From contig MNZO01000031.1 of the NCBI GenBank assembly GCA_001873665.1, positions 1-5,242 of the forward strand: a stretch of 5,242 bases of DNA, read 5' to 3'. The notes beneath the pieces are model-generated. The model did no database searches and had not been told where the DNA came from. It was given only the letters and a program-made list of their open reading frames with translations. The first letter of the stretch is position 1; every line of letters begins with the position of its first letter. The translations under genes and the position numbers were made by a program. Positions 1-4,520 of the stretch are shown one piece after another. Source of the stretch: Candidatus Shapirobacteria bacterium CG2_30_35_20 (GTDB taxonomy: Bacteria; Patescibacteriota; Microgenomatia; UBA12405).

Positions 1-408
1 GATTGAGGTTGACTTTAAATCAAAAAATGGACCAGTTTGCATGATAAATTGCGAAATATTGTTGATGGTCTGACCAATATTTAAAATATTATTATTTAAA
101 AATAAATAACCATTAAAAATATTACTGTTAATTTTTTTGTTTATTGTTTTATGATCGTTGATAAATAACCCTAACGGTTTATTGTTTTCTTGGTACAGTC
201 CACCATTAATAGCATATTTACAATTATTTTCTTTGATTAAATCTACACTATCTTTGGGATTATTAAAATTTGGAACGACAATAAATTTATTTAGTTTGTT
301 GACTTGATAGTAGTAATAATACGGTTTGGGACTAGGTGTGGTGATAGCTGGGGTAGGAATACTGGGAAAGAATAAAGATAATAGAAAAGCTATAAATTGT
401 TTCGTTAC
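1..408 (-). CDS. Partial phosphodiester glycosidase (NAGPA/DUF2233-like), N-terminal part, probably secreted
   Basis: Reading the - strand from 408 down to 1 gives 136 codons with no stop; the gene runs off the window start, so its C-terminal part is missing. Residues about 5-16 (QFIAFLLSLFFP) are hydrophobic after a Lys, like a signal peptide or N-terminal anchor. A Pro/Thr/Ser linker and a run of five Tyr follow (30-34). The segment KYAINGGLYQ at 64-73, then KPLGLFIND at 77-85 and QTGPFFD at 124-130, matches the order of motifs in NAGPA/DUF2233 proteins (a.NGG.F, then P.G, then .GP). That family includes enzymes that cleave phosphodiester-linked sugars; many bacterial members are exported and uncharacterised. 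No ATG, GTG or TTG lies in this frame between the upstream TAG (409-411) and the domain, so the start is unresolved and the 5' end given is only the limit of the open frame. The family call is from recalled motifs, not a search. Confidence 0.68.
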
Positions 409-411
409 CTA

Positions 412-437
412 TTTTAGCAAATATATCCTTGCTAAAA
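412..437. promoter_or_regulatory. Perfect 9-bp inverted repeat, candidate operator of the suf promoter
   Basis: TTTTAGCAA (412-420) and TTGCTAAAA (429-437) are exact reverse complements separated by 8 nt. The repeat sits in the 58-nt gap between the divergent - strand gene and sufC. Its right arm contains the candidate -35 box of the suf promoter, a position where a bound dimeric repressor would block transcription. suf operons in other bacteria are controlled by Rrf2-type or SufR regulators that bind inverted repeats, but this sequence is not one of the operator consensus sequences I know. It could instead act as an RNA hairpin on the leader of the - strand gene. The symmetry is seen directly; the operator role is inferred. 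Confidence 0.5.
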
Positions 438-457
438 GTGCAAACTACTACTAAAAT
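429..457 (+). promoter_or_regulatory. Candidate sigma-70 promoter for the suf operon
   Basis: TTGCTA (429-434) resembles the -35 consensus TTGACA at 4 of 6 positions, and TAAAAT (452-457) resembles TATAAT at 5 of 6, with exactly 17 nt between them. Transcription would start near 463-465, only a few bases before the sufC ATG at 467, so the transcript would be leaderless or nearly so. That agrees with the lack of a Shine-Dalgarno sequence before sufC. In such AT-rich DNA, chance matches are common, so this is a candidate only. Confidence 0.42.
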
Positions 458-466
458 ACTGTGAGT

Positions 467-1261
467 ATGATTGAAATCAAAAAAATGGTAGTCAAAGTTT
501 CTGGAAAAACTATTTTAGATGGCATAAATTTGACCGTAAAGCCCGGGGAAGTGGTGGCGATTATGGGACCAAACGGTTCGGGAAAATCGACACTAGCTTA
601 TGCCCTGGCGGGGCATCCTAAATATGAAATTTCCAATTTCCAATTTCCAATTTCCAATAAAAAGAAAAAAAATAATTGGATAATTAAATTAGATGGAAAG
701 AGAATTGATGATAAAAGTCCCGATGAAAGGGCAAAAGCTGGATTATTTTTGGCAAACCAATATCCAATGTCTATTCCAGGACTGGGAATTTATAGTTTTC
801 TGTGGCAGACGTGGAAAAAAAGATCTCAGATCTCAGATTTCAGATCTCAGAAAGACCCTAAAGTTATGAGTTTGGTGGAATTTCGAAAATATGTGGTTGA
901 ATTGGCTCAAAGTTTAAATTTAAATTTGGAATTGCTGGGAAGATCACTTAATGATGGGTTTTCTGGTGGTGAAAAAAAGAAGATGGAAATTTTGCAAATG
1001 CTAGTTTTTAGTCCCAAATACCTAGTTTTGGACGAAATTGACTCAGGGTTGGATGTGGATGCGTTAAAAATTATTGCCCAAAGTGTGGCAAAAGTAGCCA
1101 AAGAAAAAAATATTGGGGTTTTGGTGATTACTCATTACAATCGGATTTTAAAATATTTACCAGCTGATAAAGTGGTAATTTTGGAAAAAGGTAAAATTAT
1201 AAAGACAGGAGGAAAAAAATTGGCAGAGGAAATTGAGGAAATTGGATATGGCAAAATATAA
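467..1261 (+). CDS. sufC: SufC, ATPase subunit of the SufBCD Fe-S scaffold
   Basis: This is a 264-aa ABC-type ATPase (family usually about 250 aa). SufC is a soluble, cytoplasmic ABC protein; ATP binding drives its dimerisation and reshapes the SufB-SufD scaffold during Fe-S cluster assembly. Visible motifs are Walker A GPNGSGKST (34-42), Q-loop Gln98 in NQYP, signature FSGGEKK (165-171), Walker B YLVLDEID (185-192) with catalytic Glu190, D-loop SGLD (193-196) and switch His223 in ITHY. I chose ATG 467 over the in-frame GTG at 461 because the protein then begins MIEIK, as the family does, and because the candidate promoter would start transcription after 461. It has no Shine-Dalgarno. Two 7-bp repeat tracts lie in frame at residues 55-64 and 119-128; the first makes the segment after Walker A about 14 residues longer than in E. 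coli SufC. The end overlaps sufB by 14 nt. Confidence 0.96.
   Translation: MIEIKKMVVKVSGKTILDGINLTVKPGEVVAIMGPNGSGKSTLAYALAGHPKYEISNFQFPISNKKKKNNWIIKLDGKRIDDKSPDERAKAGLFLANQYPMSIPGLGIYSFLWQTWKKRSQISDFRSQKDPKVMSLVEFRKYVVELAQSLNLNLELLGRSLNDGFSGGEKKKMEILQMLVFSPKYLVLDEIDSGLDVDALKIIAQSVAKVAKEKNIGVLVITHYNRILKYLPADKVVILEKGKIIKTGGKKLAEEIEEIGYGKI
628..658 (+). repeat. Heptad tandem repeat AATTTCC, 4 copies plus AAT, inside sufC
   Basis: Four exact copies of AATTTCC are followed by AAT. They encode sufC residues 55-64 (ISNFQFPISN), followed by a Lys/Asn-rich stretch (65-70). The unit also appears just after sufB (2632-2659). Compared with E. coli SufC, this stretch is an insertion between the Walker A helix and the next strand. 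The repeat has no stop in any forward frame and always encodes the same seven-residue cycle NFQFPIS. Confidence 0.95.
821..850 (+). repeat. Heptad tandem repeat AGATCTC, about 4.3 copies, inside sufC
   Basis: The tract reads AGATCTC, AGATCTC, AGATTTC, AGATCTC, AG, so the period is 7 nt with one substitution. It encodes sufC residues 119-128 (RSQISDFRSQ) in the region after the Q-loop, where SufC proteins vary in length. It is a different sequence from the AATTTCC tract earlier in the gene but has the same 7-nt period. A shorter related tract occurs in sufS at 3584-3600. Confidence 0.93.
1235..1238 (+). promoter_or_regulatory. Ribosome binding site of sufB (GAGG)
   Basis: GAGG lies 9 nt before the ATG at 1248, inside the end of sufC. 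It is the only clear Shine-Dalgarno-like sequence in the operon. It supports ATG 1248 over the earlier in-frame TTG at 1233, which lies upstream of the site. Confidence 0.6.
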
Positions 1262-2624
1262 ATATGGTTTTTTTATGCCTGAAGACAATGTCTTTAAGGC
1301 CAAGAGAGGACTTGATGAAAGTGTGGTGCGAATAATTTCGAATATAAAAAAAGAACCAGAGTGGATGTTGGACAATCGATTGGCAGCATATCAAAAATTT
1401 TTGAAGATGAAAATGCCCTCATGGGGGGCTGACTTGTCGGGGATTGATTTTGCCAATATATTTTACTATGTTAAAGCCTCGCAAAAAACAGAAAAAAATT
1501 GGAATGATGTGCCAGCTGATATTAAAACAACTTATGATCGGTTAGGCATACCTGAAGCGGAAAAAGAATATCTGGGGGGGGTCAAAGCTCAGTATGAATC
1601 AGAGGTGGTTTATGGATCACTGATGAAGCGATTTTCAGACCTGGGAATAATTTTTTGTGGCATGGATGAGGCTTTGGAAAAATATCCAAAACTAGTAAAA
1701 GAGTATTTTGGAACCTTAATCCCGATGGGGGATAATAAATTTGCGGCTTTAAATACGGCGGTGTGGTCTGGTGGTTCATTTATTTATGTGCCAAAAAATG
1801 TCAAAGTTGATATGCCACTGCAGGCTTATTTTAGAATAAATAGCGCCAACATGGGTCAATTTGAACGAACATTGATGATTATCGACGAGGGGGCGTTTGT
1901 ACATTATGTCGAGGGTTGCTCCGCGCCTGTTTATTCCGAAAGTTCCATACATTCTGCTGTTGTGGAAATTTTTGTCAAAAAAGGGGCACGATGTCGTTAC
2001 ACTACCATCCAAAATTGGTCGACTAATGTGTACAATTTGGTGACAAAACGGGCAAAGGTGGAAACTGACGGGGTGATGGAATGGATTGATGGTAATTTGG
2101 GTAGCAAAATTACCATGAAATACCCCTCGGTGGTTTTAGTAGGTCAGCGAGCCCACGGGGAAATACTGTCAGTGGCGGTGGCGGGCAGAGGTCAACACCA
2201 AGATGCGGGGGGAAAATGTATACATTTGGCACCCGATACAACTTCACGGATTATTTCAAAATCAATTTCAATGAAAAGGGGGAGGGCAAGTTACAGAGGG
2301 ATGATTATGATGGCTCCTGGAGCAAAAAATGCCAGAAGTAAGGTGGTTTGTGATGCTTTAATTTTGGATAAAAAATCGAGAAGTGATACCTACCCGGTAA
2401 ATAAAATTAATGAATCAGAGGTAACTTTGGAGCATGAGGCGACAGTGTCAAAAATTGGAGAAGAACAAATATTTTATTTAATGTCGCGTGGGTTTACCGA
2501 TCATGAAGCCGAAGCGATGATTATTAATGGTTTTATTGAACCAATTGTTAAGGAATTGCCAATGGAATACTCGGTTGAATTAAATCGACTTATAAATCTA
2601 CAGATGGAGGGGTCAGTGGGCTAA
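1248..2624 (+). CDS. sufB: SufB, main scaffold subunit of the SufBCD complex
   Basis: This is a 458-aa SufB, slightly shorter than the usual 465-495 and apparently complete. SufB is the cytoplasmic beta-helix scaffold that receives sulfur and, with SufD and SufC, builds the Fe-S cluster. The conserved core is clear: GTLIPMGDNKFAALNTAVWSGG, then EGCSAP, the QNWSTNVYNLVTKR stretch and GKCIHLAPDTTSRIISKSIS. Cys368 (in VVCDAL) and Glu397 (in LEHEAT) are 29 residues apart, exactly like Cys405 and Glu434 of E. coli SufB, which are needed for assembly. The C-terminal SufC-binding end holds FYLMSRG and finishes MEGSVG, the usual family ending. ATG 1248 is preferred because of its GAGG ribosome binding site. 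The 14-nt overlap with sufC suggests translational coupling. A run of eight G (1574-1581) lies in the N-terminal third. Confidence 0.97.
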   Translation: MAKYKYGFFMPEDNVFKAKRGLDESVVRIISNIKKEPEWMLDNRLAAYQKFLKMKMPSWGADLSGIDFANIFYYVKASQKTEKNWNDVPADIKTTYDRLGIPEAEKEYLGGVKAQYESEVVYGSLMKRFSDLGIIFCGMDEALEKYPKLVKEYFGTLIPMGDNKFAALNTAVWSGGSFIYVPKNVKVDMPLQAYFRINSANMGQFERTLMIIDEGAFVHYVEGCSAPVYSESSIHSAVVEIFVKKGARCRYTTIQNWSTNVYNLVTKRAKVETDGVMEWIDGNLGSKITMKYPSVVLVGQRAHGEILSVAVAGRGQHQDAGGKCIHLAPDTTSRIISKSISMKRGRASYRGMIMMAPGAKNARSKVVCDALILDKKSRSDTYPVNKINESEVTLEHEATVSKIGEEQIFYLMSRGFTDHEAEAMIINGFIEPIVKELPMEYSVELNRLINLQMEGSVG

Positions 2625-2631
2625 AGCCCAC
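2616..2631 (+). other. Short GC-rich hairpin around the sufB stop codon
   Basis: GTGGGCTAAAGCCCAC is a 7-bp inverted repeat with AA in the centre, so a 6-bp stem with a four-base loop is likely in RNA. The sufB stop TAA (2622-2624) lies at its tip. No T-run follows, so it does not look like an intrinsic terminator. It may stabilise or process the mRNA between sufB and sufD, or it may be one of the short palindromic repeats seen elsewhere in the window. Confidence 0.6.
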
Positions 2632-2696
2632 AATTTCCAATTTCCAATAACCAATTTCCAAACAAATAACAATGACCAAATCACAAATTACAAACA
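2632..2696 (+). repeat. Heptad repeat tract running from the sufB-sufD gap into sufD
   Basis: The first part is four heptads (AATTTCC, AATTTCC, AATAACC, AATTTCC; 2632-2659), the same unit as in sufC. After a 2-nt offset, a degenerate 7-nt series with core ACAAAT follows (2662-2696): ACAAATA, ACAATGA, CCAAATC, ACAAATT, ACAAACA. The second series contains the sufD ATG at 2672 and its first eight codons. No Shine-Dalgarno is present. Confidence 0.8.
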
Positions 2697-3076
2697 AAAT
2701 CATTAAGTATTTAGTAAAAAAAGGGGAAAGTGTAGTGTGGGATGAGGTGATAGTTTATGATAAAAATAATTTGGAAGGGGAGACAGAAGTGCGGGCGGTG
2801 GTGGAAGATGAGGGGAGTTTAAAGCTAAAAGGTAAAATTTTGATACAAAAAGATGCAATTGGGGCAAATGCTTTTTTGCGATTTAAAGTTTTACTTTTGG
2901 GGAAAAATGCTAGGGCGGAGGTTGACCCTGAGTTAGAAATTTTGACTAATGATGTTCGGGCTTCACATGCCGCTTCGGTGGGACAAATAGACTTGGAACA
3001 ATTGTTTTATTTAATGTCACGAGGCATAAATAAAAAAGAAAGTATAAAATTAATTGTTGAGGCTTTTTTAGCATGA
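2672..3076 (+). CDS. sufD: Short SufD-like protein, C-terminal part of the family only
   Basis: The 134-aa product matches only the last third of SufD, which is about 420 aa in E. coli. SufD pairs with SufB and binds SufC. The aligned part is clear: EDEGSLKLKGKILIQKDA (residues 45-62), then AEVDPELEI, NDVRASHAASVGQID (93-107) and FYLMSRGINKKES. His99 corresponds to E. coli His360, which lies at the SufB-SufD interface and is needed for assembly; the Cys two residues before it in E. coli is Ala97 here. The C-terminal helices that bind SufC are kept. Missing is the N-terminal domain and most of the beta-helix. The 47-nt gap before the gene holds only a hairpin and heptad repeats, so no remnant of the lost part is visible. 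Residues 1-9 are encoded by repeat sequence, so the true start is uncertain. It ends in TGA at the usual family end. It may be a working minimal SufD or a decayed one; the intact catalytic end favours the former. Confidence 0.87.
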   Translation: MTKSQITNKIIKYLVKKGESVVWDEVIVYDKNNLEGETEVRAVVEDEGSLKLKGKILIQKDAIGANAFLRFKVLLLGKNARAEVDPELEILTNDVRASHAASVGQIDLEQLFYLMSRGINKKESIKLIVEAFLA

Positions 3077-3083
3077 AAAACTC

Positions 3084-3161
3084 ACAAAATATTTTTTTAG
3101 TACTCGTTACCTTCGGGCTCGGAAGATCTCGCGTTCGCTCCGTGCAAAAAAAATATTTTGT
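3084..3161. repeat. Long hairpin element in the sufD-sufS gap
   Basis: ACAAAATATTTTTTT (3084-3098) is an exact 15-bp reverse complement of 3147-3161. Between the arms is a 48-nt GC-rich centre, unlike the AT-rich surroundings, which can fold again: GCTCGGA (3117-3123) against TCCGTGC (3139-3145) with one mismatch. The element fills most of the 105-nt space between sufD and sufS. It could be a miniature palindromic mobile repeat or a transcription attenuator; the downstream arm is followed by TTCATTTTTA, a weak T-run. It has no coding role that I can see. Confidence 0.72.
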
Positions 3162-3181
3162 TCATTTTTAAATTTAATATA

Positions 3182-4393
3182 ATGAAAAATTATAAGAATT
3201 TATTTCCGATATTTAAAAATAATCCTGATTTGCATTATCTGGATAGCACAGCGACGAGCTTAAAACCGCAAGTAGTGTTGGATAAAATGATGGATTATTA
3301 CATAAATTATAGTGCTAATATTCATCGGGGTTTGTATCCAATTTCGGAGAGAGCGACAGAGGAATATGAAAAAGTTAGGGAAAAGACAGCTAAATTTATT
3401 GGGGCAAAAAAATCGGGTGAAATTATTTTTACATCAGGAGCGACTGATTCGATAAATTTGGTGGCAAATGGCTGGGGAGAAAATAATTTAAAGGAAGGGG
3501 ATGAAATTGTGGTGTCAATCGCAGAACATCATAGTAATTTTGTGCCGTGGCAAGAACTGGCAAAAAAAAGAAAACTAGTTTTTCAGATATCAGATCTCAG
3601 TTTTTCAGAAAAAATAACTAAAAATACAAAACTATTGGCAATTAATCATGTGAGTAATGTATTGGGGACTATAAATGATATAAAAAGTATTATTAAAAAA
3701 GCGCGAACGATTAACCCGGATATTTGTGTAGTGGTGGATGGGGCGCAGGCGGTGGCTCATATATCGGTTAATGTCACTGATTTGGATTGTGATTTTTATT
3801 GTTTTTCAGGACACAAAATGTATGGACCGACTGGGGTGGGAGTGTTGTATGGAAAAGTTGATAGGTTGGTGCAAATGAATCCAGTCCGTTTTGGTGGGGG
3901 GATGATTAAAACTGTTGATTTACATAATTCGACTTGGGCTGATACCCCGGAAAAGTTTGAGGCGGGGACTCCACCGATTGGTGAAGTAATAGGGTTGGGG
4001 GTGGCGATTGATTTTATAAACGAAATTGGAATGGAAAATATAATGGTACATGAAAAAGAATTGATAGAATATTTATTTGGAAAATTAAAAGGTATAAAAT
4101 GGATAAATATTTTGGGATTGCAAAACCTGGTCAAGCTGAGTGAGCGAATTGGTGTGGTTTCAATGTATAGTAATGATAAACGGGTAGGGACATCACATGA
4201 TATGGCTGATATTTTGGGTAGAAAGTTTAATGTGGCGGTGCGAGCGGGGCATCATTGTGCTATGCCATTACATACTAAATTTGGGATAAAAACTGGGACG
4301 GTTCGTGCCAGTTTGGGGATTTATAATGATAAAAATGATATTGATGAATTGATTAAAGGATTAAAACACTTTTATAAAATTTTTAATTCTTAA
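3182..4393 (+). CDS. sufS: SufS, PLP-dependent cysteine desulfurase (group II)
   Basis: This is a full-length 403-aa class V aminotransferase-fold enzyme. It removes sulfur from L-cysteine, giving alanine and an enzyme persulfide that feeds Fe-S assembly in the cytoplasm. Key residues are visible: His117 in AEHHSN stacks on the cofactor, Asp187 in VVDGAQA binds the PLP ring nitrogen, Lys212 in SGHKMYGPTG forms the Schiff base, and Cys359 in RAGHHCAMPL is the persulfide cysteine on the short group II loop. The first residues (HYLDSTATSLKP) match the family N-terminus. ATG 3182 is chosen; a TTG at 3158 in the same frame lies inside the upstream hairpin arm and is unlikely. No Shine-Dalgarno is seen before the ATG. 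Residues 135-139 (QISDL) come from two heptad copies shared with sufC, in a stretch shorter than in B. subtilis SufS. The pairing with sufU predicts zinc-dependent sulfur transfer to SufU. Confidence 0.97.
   Translation: MKNYKNLFPIFKNNPDLHYLDSTATSLKPQVVLDKMMDYYINYSANIHRGLYPISERATEEYEKVREKTAKFIGAKKSGEIIFTSGATDSINLVANGWGENNLKEGDEIVVSIAEHHSNFVPWQELAKKRKLVFQISDLSFSEKITKNTKLLAINHVSNVLGTINDIKSIIKKARTINPDICVVVDGAQAVAHISVNVTDLDCDFYCFSGHKMYGPTGVGVLYGKVDRLVQMNPVRFGGGMIKTVDLHNSTWADTPEKFEAGTPPIGEVIGLGVAIDFINEIGMENIMVHEKELIEYLFGKLKGIKWINILGLQNLVKLSERIGVVSMYSNDKRVGTSHDMADILGRKFNVAVRAGHHCAMPLHTKFGIKTGTVRASLGIYNDKNDIDELIKGLKHFYKIFNS
3584..3600 (+). repeat. Short heptad tract CAGATAT CAGATCT CAG inside sufS
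   Basis: Two 7-nt units and a third partial one match the phase and sequence of the AGATCTC tract in sufC (821-850), and both translate to QISD. It lies between the PWQE helix and the LLAINHVSN strand of SufS, a region of variable length. At barely two copies, chance similarity is possible. Confidence 0.55.
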
Positions 4394-4398
4394 TTTAT

Positions 4399-4461
4399 AA
4401 TTTTTAATCAAATCTAAATTTTAAAATTTAAAATTAAAACATTGTAAATTGATTAAAAATT
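4399..4461. repeat. AT-only inverted repeats after sufS
   Basis: AATTTTTAATCAA (4399-4411) is an exact 13-bp reverse complement of 4449-4461. Between the arms lies TAAATTTTAAAATTTA (4415-4430), a perfect 16-bp palindrome. The whole stretch from 4391 can also be read as loose 7-nt units around TAATTTT. Together with the GC-rich double hairpin that follows, it fills the 127-nt sufS-sufU gap. Symmetry in AT-only DNA is partly expected by chance, though 13 bp exact is long. It may be a weak terminator region, a decayed repeat or a structural spacer. Confidence 0.55.
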
Positions 4462-4491
4462 TCAGCCAAAGGCTGATCCGCCTGTGGAGGA
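4462..4491. repeat. Tandem GC-rich double hairpin upstream of sufU
   Basis: Two hairpins lie back to back: TCAGCC-AAA-GGCTGA (4462-4476, perfect) and TCCGCC-TGT-GGAGGA (4477-4491, one mismatch). They are followed by a short A-run. The 10-bp sequence ATTGTAAATT occurs on both sides (4441-4450 and 4496-4505), which could be a target duplication from insertion. Paired short GC hairpins of this type recur in CPR genomes in my experience, but I cannot check copy number here. No T-run follows on the + strand, so a terminator for sufS is not supported. Confidence 0.62.
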
Positions 4492-4520
4492 AAAAATTGT
4501 AAATTTTAAATTTGTTTTTT

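Noticed and set aside
461..466. GTG at 461 as the start of sufC
   Set aside because: It adds two residues not found in the family, lies upstream of the predicted transcript start and has no ribosome binding site; ATG 467 gives the normal MIEIK beginning.
571..658. CRISPR-like array from the repeated AATTTCC units
   Set aside because: The units are 7 nt with no spacers and lie within a conserved gene; this is a simple tandem repeat.
3074..3076. Recoded UGA (Gly), as in Gracilibacteria and SR1
   Set aside because: TGA ends sufD exactly where SufD proteins normally end, so it is read as a stop.
3158..3181. TTG at 3158 as the start of sufS
   Set aside because: The extra residues (FIFKFNI) have no family match and come from the arm of the upstream hairpin; ATG 3182 gives the usual N-terminus.
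3796..4134. 112-codon open frame on the - strand inside sufS
   Set aside because: It lies wholly within the well-conserved sufS, and its translation is low-complexity Pro/Ser/Ile-rich with no family match; it is a shadow of the coding strand.
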